Positions 9,517 through 18,595 of a DNA stretch of 64,000 bases are shown here, piece by piece. The notes below the pieces were generated by a model. That model searched no databases, was not told the origin of the DNA, and saw nothing but the letters and a program-made list of their open reading frames with translations. Every line of letters starts with the position of its first letter. Positions within the stretch are counted from its first letter, which is position 1. Position numbers and translations under genes: made by a program. The DNA is from Plantibacter sp. ME-Dv--P-122b (GTDB lineage: Bacteria > Actinomycetota > Actinomycetes > Actinomycetales > Microbacteriaceae). The stretch is from positions 62,001 to 126,000 of the forward strand of contig NZ_JARVSC010000002.1 in the NCBI RefSeq assembly GCF_030209375.1, read 5' to 3'.

Positions 9517-10689
9517 GTGCAGCTGGGACGACGAGGGTTTCTCGCAGTCGGCGCCTCGATGGCGGCGGGTGCCGTCCTCGGCCTGTCCGGGTGCACGGGG
9601 CCCGGATCCTCGAGGCCGTCGAACCGCCCCACGAGCACGGCTCCGGGAGCCGCCGACCAGCGTGCGGCCGCCGAACTCGCCGCGATGACCCTGGAACAGC
9701 GGATCGCATCCATGCTGATGCTCCACGCTCCAGGCACCGACCCGGGCACGCTCCGGGCGTTCGTCGAGCGGTATCGGCCGGGCGGGTTCATCATCATGGG
9801 CGACAACGTGCCGGGTCTCGCGGGGCTCCCCGCGGTGACGAGCGCCCTCAGCCCGGACCCGACCATGCCGCTGCTCATCGGCATCGACCAGGAGGGCGGC
9901 GACGTCCGGCGCATCGACGAGGACGCGTTCGCCGCTGCGGACACCCTGAAGTCGCAGCCGTCCGCTGCGAGCGAGGAGGCGTTCCGCGGGCGAGCGGCCA
10001 TGCTCGCCAGCGCCGGTTGCTCGGTCAACTTCGGCGTCGTCGCGGACGAGACCGCCGATCCGGACTCCTTCATCTACGACCGTGCCCTCGGCACGACACC
10101 GGACGCGTCGGCGGAGCGCGTGGCCGCGGCCGTCCGCGGCGAGCGGGGTACGGTGCTCAGCACGCTGAAGCACTTCCCCGGCCATGGACAGGCGCCGGGG
10201 GACTCGCACTCGACGGTCCCGACGACGGCCATCGGTGCCGCGGACTGGGCCGCGACCGACGCCCTGCCGTTCGTCGCCGGTATCGACGCCGGGGCCGAAG
10301 TCGTCATGTTCGGCCATCTGGTCTACTCGGCGGTCGACGCTGCACCGGCGACACTCTCGGCGGCCTGGCACGAACGCCTCCGGAACGACCTCGGCTTCAC
10401 CGGTGTCACGATCACCGACGACATGCTCATGCTGCAGCACACGGGTCTGCCGGAGTATCAGAACCCCTCGGAGAACGCGATCCGCGCCGTGGCCGCCGGC
10501 AACACGATGCTGCTCTACGTCCTCGGGGCCGACCCGTCGTCGACCGGTGCAGACCCGGCCGTGCTCGTGGCCGACATCGCCGCCGCGGTCAGGTCCGGGA
10601 GGATTCCGGAGGCGACGATCGCAGAGGCGGCGCACCGACTCCTGCGCGTCCGGCTCGGCCTGCCGTCGCTCCGGCCGATGTCGCGCTGA
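9517..10689 (+). CDS. nagZ: GH3 beta-N-acetylhexosaminidase lipoprotein (NagZ-like)
   Basis: 390 residues. The N-terminus has a twin-arginine-like GRRGFLAVG and a lipobox ending at Cys26 (GLSGC), so it should be a lipoprotein on the outer face of the membrane. The glycoside hydrolase 3 signature KHFPGHG (218-224) with PGDSH and His231 is specific for NagZ-type N-acetylglucosaminidases, where Asp/His act as the acid/base pair. The nucleophile is Asp301 in TDDMLM. Likely role: removal of GlcNAc from muropeptides during wall turnover. GTG 9517 is favoured by a -10 box six bases upstream. It is divergent from the secreted muralytic-type protein. Confidence 0.85.
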   Translation: MQLGRRGFLAVGASMAAGAVLGLSGCTGPGSSRPSNRPTSTAPGAADQRAAAELAAMTLEQRIASMLMLHAPGTDPGTLRAFVERYRPGGFIIMGDNVPGLAGLPAVTSALSPDPTMPLLIGIDQEGGDVRRIDEDAFAAADTLKSQPSAASEEAFRGRAAMLASAGCSVNFGVVADETADPDSFIYDRALGTTPDASAERVAAAVRGERGTVLSTLKHFPGHGQAPGDSHSTVPTTAIGAADWAATDALPFVAGIDAGAEVVMFGHLVYSAVDAAPATLSAAWHERLRNDLGFTGVTITDDMLMLQHTGLPEYQNPSENAIRAVAAGNTMLLYVLGADPSSTGADPAVLVADIAAAVRSGRIPEATIAEAAHRLLRVRLGLPSLRPMSR

Positions 10690-10794
10690 TGTCGGTGAGG
10701 AGAATTTCTCGGGGATGCGGGAATAGCTCCCAGGTCCGTGCGTTTGAATAGAACGTGGCGCGAGCGCGCCGCACATCGACGCAAGGAGTACCGC

Positions 10795-11349
10795 ATGACC
10801 GACACCCTGACGATTCCCGGCTACAAGGTTGGCACCTGGGAGGTCGACGCCACGCACAGCGAGGTCGGCTTCAGCATCCGCCACATCATGGTCTCGAAGG
10901 TCAAGGGCAAGTTCGAGCGCTTCAACGCGACGTTCGTCACGCCGGAGAACCCCCTCGAGACGAAGATCACCGCGTCCGCCGAGGTCGCATCGATCAACAC
11001 GAACCAGGCCGACCGCGACGGTCACCTCCGCACCGGCGACTTCTTCGACGCCGAGACCTACCCGACGATCGACTTCGTTTCGACCGGTGCCCGCGCCAAG
11101 GGCGACGACTTCCTCGTCGACGGCGACCTCACGATCAAGGGCGTGACCAAGCCCGTCACCTTCACCGTCGAGTTCGGCGGCTTCGCGACAGACCCCTACG
11201 GCAACTACAAGTTCGGCGCCACGGCGACCGCCAAGATCAACCGCGAGGACTTCGGCCTCACCTACAACGCGGCGCTCGAGACCGGCGGCGTGCTGCTCGG
11301 CAACGACGTCACGATCACCATCGAACTGCAGGCCGCGCACCAGGCGTAG
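10795..11349 (+). CDS. YceI-family polyisoprenoid-binding protein
   Basis: 184-residue lipocalin-like protein of the YceI family. It opens with GTWEVDATHSEVGFSIRH and carries the family features ETYPTIDFVS and VDGDLTIKGVTKPV. No signal peptide is visible, so it should be cytosolic, as in many actinobacterial homologues. Family members bind long isoprenoid lipids in a beta-barrel; the cellular role is not settled. ATG 10795 has AAGGAG at good spacing. The 105-base gap upstream includes a small GGCGCG-AG-CGCGCC hairpin (10757-10770) in the presumed 5' UTR. Single gene, ended by a strong terminator. Confidence 0.92.
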   Translation: MTDTLTIPGYKVGTWEVDATHSEVGFSIRHIMVSKVKGKFERFNATFVTPENPLETKITASAEVASINTNQADRDGHLRTGDFFDAETYPTIDFVSTGARAKGDDFLVDGDLTIKGVTKPVTFTVEFGGFATDPYGNYKFGATATAKINREDFGLTYNAALETGGVLLGNDVTITIELQAAHQA

Positions 11350-11360
11350 TCCCAGGACGT

Positions 11361-11397
11361 CGAAGGGCCGGTGGAGCATCGCTCCGCCGGCCCTTCG
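11361..11397. terminator. Bidirectional terminator yceI-like / FUSC
   Basis: CGAAGGGCCGG (11361-11371) pairs with CCGGCCCTTCG (11387-11397). After one mismatch GGAGC pairs with GCTCC around an ATC loop. It lies between two convergent genes. Confidence 0.9.
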
Positions 11398-11412
11398 TGC
11401 TATCCGGCCGAC

Positions 11413-12453
11413 TCAGGTCGGCTCGCCGACGATCTCGTCGCGCACGCGACGGAGGTCCTCCATGAGCGATCCGATGAGGATCCAGTGCTGGGGGTGCGGG
11501 CGGGCGATCACGAGGGGAGCCGTCAGCGCCGGGATCTCCGCGGTCTCCGTCGGCGGCTCGTCGGATGCAGCACGATCGTTCACGAGCAGCCTGAGGTCGT
11601 GGGCCGCCCTCGTGAGCTCGACGGCGATGTCCGCCACTGTCGGTTCCTCGTGCAGGGTCGGGTCGTCGTGGTCGTGCACCGAGCGCGCCATCCCGAGCGT
11701 CCTCGTGACGACCGGCTCGAGTCGACGCAGCAGCAGGCGCTGACGGTCGAGCTCATCACGGTGCCGCGATCGACGGGGGTTGAGCAGGAGGCTGTCGTCG
11801 CCTTCCTTCACCGCGGCGATCGCCCGGTCCCGCAGGGGCTTCAACGCCCGAGCCTCCTGGAGCAACGCCACCAGCTCCGGGTCCGAGTTCGCGCGCGTGA
11901 GTGACGTGGCGAGATGGTCCAGGGTGTCGGCGCACGCGAGTGCGAGGGTGGTCACCGCCGCCTTCGCGGGAGCGAGGAGGACCGGTGCGACGAGGACGAC
12001 GTTGACCAGGAGCCCGATGCCCGCACCGAGCAGGGTCTCGACGATCCGCGCGACCGCGTAGTCCGGGGTCGCCGCGCCGATCGATAGCACGAGCATCGCG
12101 CTGATCGGGATCTGGTTCGCGGATCCGGGCCCGAGGCGGAGGACCCATCCGAGGAGGATCGAGATGACGATGGCCAGGAGCACGATCCAGGCGGAGTGTC
12201 CGAAGACGATCCCGATGGCCGTCGCGAGGACGACGCCGGTGATGACCCCGAGGCTGCGTTCCAGCGCTTTCCCGAACGACTGGTTGACGCTCGGCTGCAC
12301 CACCAGGATGGCCGCGATGGCGGCGAAGACCGGGAGCTGACCCGGGATGATCGTGATCGCGACGATCCAGGACGCGATGGCGGCCAGCGCCGTCTTGAGC
12401 ACCTGGAGCAGGGGCAGCCGTGATCGGGTTCGCAGGACGGGTACGACGGACAT
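11413..12453 (-). CDS. FUSC/aromatic-acid exporter family membrane protein
   Basis: 346 residues. The N-terminal half has six hydrophobic segments (for example LVVQPSVNQSFGKALERSLG between helices), the FUSC-like half-module. The C-terminal half is a soluble, Arg/Glu-rich helical region (about 185-346). This matches the FUSC/ArAE family (YccS/AaeB relatives) in a short, single-module actinobacterial form. The transported compound is unknown. It follows the phosphatase gene with a 9-base gap on the same strand and is likely co-transcribed. Confidence 0.8.
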   Translation of the reverse strand: MSVVPVLRTRSRLPLLQVLKTALAAIASWIVAITIIPGQLPVFAAIAAILVVQPSVNQSFGKALERSLGVITGVVLATAIGIVFGHSAWIVLLAIVISILLGWVLRLGPGSANQIPISAMLVLSIGAATPDYAVARIVETLLGAGIGLLVNVVLVAPVLLAPAKAAVTTLALACADTLDHLATSLTRANSDPELVALLQEARALKPLRDRAIAAVKEGDDSLLLNPRRSRHRDELDRQRLLLRRLEPVVTRTLGMARSVHDHDDPTLHEEPTVADIAVELTRAAHDLRLLVNDRAASDEPPTETAEIPALTAPLVIARPHPQHWILIGSLMEDLRRVRDEIVGEPT

Positions 12454-12462
12454 GCGGTGCCG

Positions 12463-13500
12463 TCAGAGCTTGTCGTGGAGCTGGTCGAGCAGTTCCGCGC
12501 CGTTCCCCGCGTAGACCCAGGGGGCACCTTCGTGCTGGGCGCCGACCTTCGAGCGCCCGCCGGCGAGGACCGCCTCACCTGGGGAGAGCTGACGGATCGC
12601 CACGGCGGCGACGCGGTCGGGGTGGCGTTCCTCGAAGCTCCGGTAGAGGGCTTCGTCGTGCTGTCCGTCGTCGCCGACGAGGAGCCACCGCAGACGCGGG
12701 AAGTCCTCGGCGAACCGGTCCAGGTTGTTGCGCTTGTGCTCGCGACCGCTGCGGAAGAACCGGTCGTGCGTCGGACCCCAGTCGGTGAGGAGGAGGGCTC
12801 CTGCCGGGTAGAGGTTGCGCGAGAGGAACCGGGTGAGGGTCGGCGCGACGTTCCAGGCGCCGGTGGAGAGGTAGATGATCGGCGAACCGGGGTGCTCGCG
12901 CGCCGTGCGCTCGAGGAAGACCGCCATGCCGGGCACCGGTGTCCTGGCGTGCTCGTCGAGGACGAAGGTGTTCCAGGCCGCGACGAGTGGGCGGGGGAGC
13001 GCCGTCACCATCACCGTGTCGTCGATGTCGGACACGATGCCGAACTCGATGTCGTCGGCGACGATGAAGACCGGCGCTTCGACCGGGTCGCTGCCCTCCG
13101 AGCTCAGTCGGAGTGTGTGCCAGCCGGGGGTGAGTGACACCTGGACCACCGCGTCGACCACTCCGCCTCGGTCGCCCGTGACCGTGTGACGCTGTCCGTC
13201 GACCTCCACCTCGACCGTCGGGTCGGCGATACTCAGCGCGAAGAAGCTCTTCCAGCCGCGCACCTTCTGCTGCGGTTGGACGGTGGTCTTGCCGGGTTCC
13301 GCCAGGACGACCCTGGCCAGGACACGGATCCATGACGTCGATCCGTAGCCGGTGAAGGGGATGATCGCCGCTTCACGTCCGTGCCGCCTCGCACGACGCT
13401 GGCGGCGCAGCTGGACGGCGTCCTCCATCCGTGCGGCGAAGTGCCGGATCTGCTCGGCGGCGTCGGAGGAGGCCGTTGGACGATCGTCGGATGCCTTCAC
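12463..13500 (-). CDS. App1-like phosphatidate phosphatase family protein
   Basis: 345 residues related to the App1/LNS2 phosphatase group (DUF2183). The HAD-like motif DIDDT is at residues 158-162, the second motif STGAWN follows, and a later VGDDGQHD region completes the active site. The N-terminal 150 residues form a beta-rich domain (RGWKSFFALSIADP region). Yeast App1 dephosphorylates phosphatidic acid; bacterial members are uncharacterised. Start GTG 13500 has CAGACT ending six bases upstream, suggesting a leaderless transcript. No signal peptide is visible. Confidence 0.82.
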   Translation of the reverse strand: MKASDDRPTASSDAAEQIRHFAARMEDAVQLRRQRRARRHGREAAIIPFTGYGSTSWIRVLARVVLAEPGKTTVQPQQKVRGWKSFFALSIADPTVEVEVDGQRHTVTGDRGGVVDAVVQVSLTPGWHTLRLSSEGSDPVEAPVFIVADDIEFGIVSDIDDTVMVTALPRPLVAAWNTFVLDEHARTPVPGMAVFLERTAREHPGSPIIYLSTGAWNVAPTLTRFLSRNLYPAGALLLTDWGPTHDRFFRSGREHKRNNLDRFAEDFPRLRWLLVGDDGQHDEALYRSFEERHPDRVAAVAIRQLSPGEAVLAGGRSKVGAQHEGAPWVYAGNGAELLDQLHDKL

Positions 13501-13561
13501 CCGTTCAGTCTGTCATGCCGGTGCGTCCGGCCCGCCGTCTCGCGGCGATGACGGTGGTCTG

Positions 13562-14242
13562 CTACTCGGGCGTCGAGGCGTCGTCGGGAGGTGTCGCGTC
13601 CTCCTGGGCGAGCATGTGTCGCTCCTCGCTCCGCTGGAGGAGTCGCTTCACGACGAGGACCACGACGGCGAAGACGACGATGATGCCGACGAAGACGTAG
13701 CCCGCCCCATGGAGGCGGTCCGACAGCTCGCGATAGCTGCCCGCGGCCAGTGCTCCGACGGAGACGTAGGCCGAGGACCAGATGATGCAGGCGGGCAGTG
13801 TCCAGGAGATGAAGCGTCGGTAGCTCATCGTGCTCATGCCGACCGTGAGGGGGATGAGTGAGTGGAGGACCGGGAGGAATCGCGAGATGAAGACGGCGAT
13901 GCCACCCCGCCGGTCGAGATAGCGCTCGGCACGGGCCCAGTGCCGCTCGCCGATGCGACGGCCGAGTCTGCTGGCACGGATACGTGGGCCGAACCAGCGG
14001 CCGAGCGCGAACCCGACGGACTCGCCGATGAGCGCGCCGGTGATGACGACGAGGATCATCGAGACCCACTGGACAGGTCCGACGACGGCGGTGCTGGCGA
14101 CGATGACGACGGTGTCGCCCGGGATGACGAGGCCGACGAGGACCGAGGTCTCGAGCATGATGCCGACGCCGGCGAGGATCGTGCGCGTCACGGGGTCGAC
14201 GCTCTGCACCAGGTCGAGCAGCCAGCCGAGCACGTCGTTCAC
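13562..14242 (-). CDS. DedA-family membrane protein
   Basis: 226-residue polytopic protein of the DedA/VTT superfamily, whose members are implicated in lipid flipping, including recycling of the undecaprenyl phosphate carrier. Family signatures are visible: ETSVLVGLVIPGDTVV near the N-terminus, GALIGESVGFALGRWFG, and SRFLPVLHSLIPLTVG with the conserved Arg and Pro. A short charged tail ends the protein. GTG 14242 is preceded by TAGGCT seven bases upstream and no Shine-Dalgarno, so it may be leaderless. It is divergent from cydA. Confidence 0.92.
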   Translation of the reverse strand: MNDVLGWLLDLVQSVDPVTRTILAGVGIMLETSVLVGLVIPGDTVVIVASTAVVGPVQWVSMILVVITGALIGESVGFALGRWFGPRIRASRLGRRIGERHWARAERYLDRRGGIAVFISRFLPVLHSLIPLTVGMSTMSYRRFISWTLPACIIWSSAYVSVGALAAGSYRELSDRLHGAGYVFVGIIVVFAVVVLVVKRLLQRSEERHMLAQEDATPPDDASTPE

Positions 14243-14249
14243 GGCTCAG

Positions 14250-14255
14250 AGCCTA
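14250..14255 (-). promoter_or_regulatory. -10 box of the dedA-like gene (leaderless)
   Basis: TAGGCT on the minus strand, seven bases before the GTG start codon. Confidence 0.5.
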
Positions 14256-14308
14256 CTGCCGCGGGTGTGGGAGCGGCTCGGAAACCCCTGTTAGGACACC
14301 CTTGGATG

Positions 14309-14343
14309 TGTGGTCTGACCACAGGCGTGAAGTCCTGTACCAT
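14309..14343 (+). promoter_or_regulatory. cydA promoter with FadR-like operator
   Basis: TGTGGTCTGACCACA (14309-14323) is a perfect 7-1-7 palindrome that contains TGGTC-N-GACCA, the core recognised by FadR-subfamily GntR regulators. Its right half includes CTGACC (14315-14320), spaced 17 bases from TACCAT (14338-14343), so it overlaps the likely -35 box. The transcript would carry a leader of about 95 bases before cydA. It does not resemble a Rex operator. Confidence 0.55.
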
Positions 14344-14443
14344 GGGTCTCGACGACATGGATCGAAGCCACGGGGATGACCACCCCGATCGGGCCGCACC
14401 TGCGCCGCCTTCCCTGGATGCCGCGAAAAATGGAGTGATCATC

Positions 14444-15865
14444 GTGAACGACCTTCTCGACCCGTTACTGCTGTCCCGATGGCAGTTCGGCCTCACCACC
14501 GTCTACCACTTCATCTTCGTGCCGCTCACCATCGGCATGGCGGTGACGGTCGCCGGGTTCCAGACCGCCTGGGTCCGGACCGGCAAGCTGCACTACCTGC
14601 AGCTCACCCGCTTCTTCGGGAAGATCTTCCTCATCAACTTCGCCATGGGCGTCGTGACCGGCATCGTCCAGGAGTTCCAGTTCGGCATGAACTGGTCCAC
14701 CTACTCCAGGTTCGTCGGCGACGTCTTCGGCGCACCGCTGGCACTCGAGGGCCTGCTCGCGTTCTTCCTCGAGGCGACCTTCATCGGGCTCTGGATCTTC
14801 GGCTGGGACAAGCTGTCACCGAAGCTCCACCTCGCCACCATCTGGATCGTGGCGCTCGGCACCGTCCTGTCGGCCTACTTCATCATCGCGGCGAACGCCT
14901 TCATGCAGAACCCGGTCGCCTTCCGGATCAACGAGGAGCGCGGCCGCGCCGAGCTCACGAACATCTGGGAGCTGCTGACCAACAAGGTCGCTCTGGCCGC
15001 ATTCCCGCACACGATCTTCGCGTGCTTCATGGTCTCCGCAGCCGTCATCATCACCGCTGCCGCCTGGCACCTCGCCCGGGGCCAGCACGTCGAGGCGATG
15101 CGCCCGGCGCTCAAGGTCGGTGCGTGGAGCATGCTCCTCGCGGGCGGTGCCACCATGCTCGCCGGCGACCAGCTCAGCCTCGCCATGGTCGAGACCCAGC
15201 CGATGAAGATGGCGGCTGCGGAGGCGATGTACAACACGGCGAGTGGTGCGGACGCCTCCTTCTCGATCTTCACCCTCGGCACGCCCGACGGCGTCCACGA
15301 GCTCTTCTCGATCCGCATCCCGTACCTCCTGTCGTTCCTGTCGACCCACACCTTCGACGGCACGGTCGAGGGCATCAACGACCTCCAGGCCCAGTACACC
15401 CAGCTCTACGGTCCGGGCGACTACTCGCCCGTCATCTGGGTCACCTATTGGGCGTTCCGCTGGATGATCGGCCTCGGCCTCGCCTCGATGCTCGTCGCGG
15501 CCGCCGGTCTCTGGTTCACCCGCAAGGGCCGCGAGCCGAAGCGCTGGATGTGGCGCGTCGCGGTCTGGGCCGTCCCGATGCCCTTCCTCGCCATGACCAT
15601 GGGCTGGGTCTTCACCGAGATGGGCCGCCAGCCGTGGATCGTCTTCAGTCTGTTGAAGACGGAGGACGCGGTCTCGCCGAACACCACCGGCCTCGACGTC
15701 CTGATCTCGCTGATCGCCTTCACAGCCGTCTACGGCGCCCTGCTCGTCGTCGAGTTCGGTCTGCTGAAGAAGACGATCAAGGCTGGACCCGACCCGATCG
15801 AGCTGTCCGAACCCGACGAGGACGGCGTGCAGAAGCCCGCCGCCCCCGCGACCACGGTCTACTAG
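14444..15865 (+). CDS. cydA: Cytochrome bd ubiquinol/menaquinol oxidase subunit I
   Basis: 473 residues with nine or so hydrophobic segments. CydA holds all three haems and the quinol site of the bd-type terminal oxidase in the cytoplasmic membrane. The N-terminal LLLSRWQFGLTTVYHF contains His22, a haem b595 ligand. GRQPWIVF and the short Q-loop are also present. Start GTG 14444 gives MNDLLDPLLL, the normal family start, with GGAG eight bases upstream. The frame is open further upstream (ATG 14342), but that ATG lies inside the presumed -10 box. First gene of cydABDC. In high-affinity oxidase operons, expression typically rises at low oxygen. Confidence 0.96.
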   Translation: MNDLLDPLLLSRWQFGLTTVYHFIFVPLTIGMAVTVAGFQTAWVRTGKLHYLQLTRFFGKIFLINFAMGVVTGIVQEFQFGMNWSTYSRFVGDVFGAPLALEGLLAFFLEATFIGLWIFGWDKLSPKLHLATIWIVALGTVLSAYFIIAANAFMQNPVAFRINEERGRAELTNIWELLTNKVALAAFPHTIFACFMVSAAVIITAAAWHLARGQHVEAMRPALKVGAWSMLLAGGATMLAGDQLSLAMVETQPMKMAAAEAMYNTASGADASFSIFTLGTPDGVHELFSIRIPYLLSFLSTHTFDGTVEGINDLQAQYTQLYGPGDYSPVIWVTYWAFRWMIGLGLASMLVAAAGLWFTRKGREPKRWMWRVAVWAVPMPFLAMTMGWVFTEMGRQPWIVFSLLKTEDAVSPNTTGLDVLISLIAFTAVYGALLVVEFGLLKKTIKAGPDPIELSEPDEDGVQKPAAPATTVY

Positions 15866-15874
15866 GAGCGCATC

Positions 15875-16879
15875 ATGGACCTCACGATTCTCTGGTTCTG
15901 GATCATCGCCGCACTGTTCGTCGGCTACTTCGTCCTCGACGGTTTCGACTTCGGCGTCGGCATGACCATCCCCTTCCTCGGGAGGGACGAGACCGACCGC
16001 CGGATGCTCATCAACACCATCGGCCCCGTCTGGGATCTCAACGAGACCTGGCTGATCGTCGCCGGTGCGAGCCTCTTCGCGGCATTCCCTGAGTGGTATG
16101 CGACCCTGTTCAGCGGCTTCTACCTCCCGCTGCTGCTCATCCTGCTCGCGCTCATCGTCAGAGGGGTGTCCTTCGAGTACCGGCACCAGCGGCCGGAAGC
16201 CTCCTGGAAACGGCGCTTCGACCTCATGATCATCGTCGGCTCGGCCCTGCCGGCCTTCCTCTGGGGCGTCGCCTTCGCGAACATCGTCCAGGGCGTCCCG
16301 CTCGATGCCGACCACAACTTCACCGGCACGCTCTTCACCCTGCTCAACCCGTACGGCATCCTCGGTGGTCTCACGACGCTCGTGCTCTTCTTCGCCCACG
16401 GTGCCGTGTTCGCCTCGCTGAAGACCGAGGGCGACATCCGCGAGCGCGCCCGCCGCCTCGCGAGCCGTGCCGGGCTCGTCGCGATCCTCCTCGCGGCGTC
16501 GTTCCTCGGCTGGACCGTCCTCGCGCACTTCTCGCTCCCGGTGCTGATCCTCGCGGCCATCGCCGCGGTCTCGCTCATCAGCGCCTGGTTCGCGAACAGC
16601 CGTGGGCTGGAAGGCCGTGCGTTCGCGCTCATGGCCGTGACCGTCGCGGCGGCCGTGCTCACCCTGTTCACGGCGCTCTTCCCAGCGGTGATGCCGGCGA
16701 GCAACGACCCGGCGAACAGCCTGACGATCGCGAACGCCTCCTCGACGGAGTACACCCTCACGGTGATGTCGTGGACCGCCCTGATCTTCCTGCCGCTGAT
16801 CCTCGCTTACCAGGGATGGACGTACTGGGTGTTCCGCAAGCGCATCACGCGGAAGCACATCGAAGCCGCCGCGCACTAA
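15875..16879 (+). CDS. cydB: Cytochrome bd oxidase subunit II
   Basis: 334-residue membrane partner of CydA. Signatures are FVLDGFDFGVGM near the N-terminus and GPVWDLNETWLIVAG at about residue 50. Eight hydrophobic segments are visible. It starts nine bases after the cydA stop, with GGAG upstream, so translation is likely coupled. Its stop codon TAA is part of a TAACCT -10-like box for cydD. Confidence 0.96.
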   Translation: MDLTILWFWIIAALFVGYFVLDGFDFGVGMTIPFLGRDETDRRMLINTIGPVWDLNETWLIVAGASLFAAFPEWYATLFSGFYLPLLLILLALIVRGVSFEYRHQRPEASWKRRFDLMIIVGSALPAFLWGVAFANIVQGVPLDADHNFTGTLFTLLNPYGILGGLTTLVLFFAHGAVFASLKTEGDIRERARRLASRAGLVAILLAASFLGWTVLAHFSLPVLILAAIAAVSLISAWFANSRGLEGRAFALMAVTVAAAVLTLFTALFPAVMPASNDPANSLTIANASSTEYTLTVMSWTALIFLPLILAYQGWTYWVFRKRITRKHIEAAAH

Positions 16880-16882
16880 CCT
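16877..16882 (+). promoter_or_regulatory. Possible internal leaderless promoter for cydD
   Basis: TAACCT starts at the cydB stop codon and ends exactly six bases before the cydD GTG; no Shine-Dalgarno precedes cydD. Confidence 0.4.
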
Positions 16883-16888
16883 GTCATC

Positions 16889-18595
16889 GTGCGCCCCCTC
16901 GATCCGCGACTGCTCCGCTATGCCCGCGGAGCCCGGTCGATCCTCGGACTCGGCGCGGTCATCGCGCTCGTCCAGACCGCCTGCACGCTCGGGTTCGCCT
17001 GGTTCGTCGCCCAGCTCGTGTCCCGGTCGATCGCCGGGGACCCGGTCGAGGACCTCCTGCCGTCGCTCTGGCTGCTGATCGGCATCGTCGTGCTGCGTGC
17101 CGGAGCCGTCCTCGCCTCCGACTCGGTGAACGCCCGCGGCTCCGCGATCGTCCGCAGTCAGTTGCGGCGGGCGCTCGCCGACGCGTTCGAGACGCTCGGG
17201 CCGGGGTGGGTCTCGCGTCGGAGCTCCGCGGCACTGACGACCGTGGCGGGCCGCGGGCTCGACGCCTTGGACGCGTACTTCGGTCGCTACGTCCCGCAGC
17301 TCATCCTGACGGCGATCGCCATGCCGATCATCGCGGCGGTGATCTTCGTCCAGGACCCGCTCAGCGGCATCACGGTGATCGTGACGCTCCCGCTCATCCC
17401 CGTCTTCATGATCCTCATCGGATTCGCGACCCAGGCGGTGCAGCGGCGCCAGTGGGAGACCTTGGCCCACCTGTCGCGCGGTTTCCTCGAGCTCGTCGCG
17501 GGCATGGCGACCCTCAAGCTGTTCGGTCGGCAGCACCGGCAGGTGCAGCGGATCCGAACCGTCACCGAGGAGTACCGCGTCGAGACGATGAAGGTCCTGC
17601 GGTTCTCGTTCGTGAGCGGCTTCGCCCTCGAGCTGCTGTCGAGTCTCGCCGTCGCCGTGGTCGCGGTCGGTATCGGCTTGCGGCTCCTCGACGGCTCGCT
17701 CCTCCTCGGGACCGGGCTCTTCGTCCTGATCCTCGCGCCGGAGGCCTTCCTGCCGCTGCGGAACGTCGGCGCGAACTACCACGCGGCCGCGGAGGGGGTC
17801 ACCGCCGCCGACGAGGTCTTCGAGATCCTCGACGAGGCGAAGGCCGTGCGCGAGTCGTCGTCGGCTCCGGATCGGATCGGTGCCGTGGCGTCGGCCGACG
17901 GGTCCACTCGCCGGACGCCGGGTCTGGTGCTCGACGGCCTCGGCGTGGACTACGACGGGCTGCTGGTGCTGGACGCCCTCGACGCGACCTTCCCGGCCGG
18001 CGCGGTGACCGCCGTCGTCGGTCCCAGTGGAGCCGGGAAGACGAGCATGGCGTCGGCGATCCTCGGATTCGTGGACGCCAGCGGGTCGATCCTGCACGAC
18101 GGCGGACGCGTGCCATCGGCGCCCACCGGACGACGCTGGTTGTCCTGGGCGCCGCAGCGTCCGGTCCTCATCGCGGGGACGGTCGCCAGCAACGTCGCGC
18201 TGGGCGATGACGCACCCGACGAGACGCTCATCGTCGAGGCGTTGTCGGCACTCGGGCTGTCCGCGCTGCCGCTCGAACACCCCATCGGCGCGGTCGGCGA
18301 CGGCGTGAGCGGTGGGCAGGCGCAACGGATCGCGATCGCGAGGGCCTTGTACCGACTGCGGCGCACCCCCGCGGATGCCGGAACGCCGGTGCTGTTGCTC
18401 GACGAACCGAGCTCGGCGCTCGACGCAGCCTCCGAGGCGCTCGTCATCGACGCCGCGCGCGACGCCGCTCGGGCCGGGGCGGCCGTCATCGTCATCACCC
18501 ACCGACCGGCGATCGTCGAACGTGCCGACGCGGTGCTCGAGATCCGCGTGCGGTCGGAACACGTCCAGGACGACGAGGCGGTGCTCCATGGATGA
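16889..18595 (+). CDS. cydD: Thiol reductant ABC exporter subunit CydD
   Basis: 568 residues. An N-terminal six-helix ABC transporter domain is followed by an ATPase domain (about 340-555) with Walker A VGPSGAGKTS, signature VSGGQAQRIAIARAL and Walker B LLLDEPSSALD. CydDC exports glutathione/cysteine-type reductants and haem-related factors needed to assemble cytochrome bd; the substrate in this mycothiol-type group is not known. GTG start lies 10 bases after cydB. Its 3' end overlaps the cydC start by eight bases. Confidence 0.93.
   Translation: MRPLDPRLLRYARGARSILGLGAVIALVQTACTLGFAWFVAQLVSRSIAGDPVEDLLPSLWLLIGIVVLRAGAVLASDSVNARGSAIVRSQLRRALADAFETLGPGWVSRRSSAALTTVAGRGLDALDAYFGRYVPQLILTAIAMPIIAAVIFVQDPLSGITVIVTLPLIPVFMILIGFATQAVQRRQWETLAHLSRGFLELVAGMATLKLFGRQHRQVQRIRTVTEEYRVETMKVLRFSFVSGFALELLSSLAVAVVAVGIGLRLLDGSLLLGTGLFVLILAPEAFLPLRNVGANYHAAAEGVTAADEVFEILDEAKAVRESSSAPDRIGAVASADGSTRRTPGLVLDGLGVDYDGLLVLDALDATFPAGAVTAVVGPSGAGKTSMASAILGFVDASGSILHDGGRVPSAPTGRRWLSWAPQRPVLIAGTVASNVALGDDAPDETLIVEALSALGLSALPLEHPIGAVGDGVSGGQAQRIAIARALYRLRRTPADAGTPVLLLDEPSSALDAASEALVIDAARDAARAGAAVIVITHRPAIVERADAVLEIRVRSEHVQDDEAVLHG

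Noticed and set aside
14342-14443. Upstream ATG 14342 as the cydA start
   Set aside because: The extension would add a hydrophilic 34-residue tail absent from the family, and the ATG overlaps the probable -10 box. GTG 14444 has a ribosome binding site.
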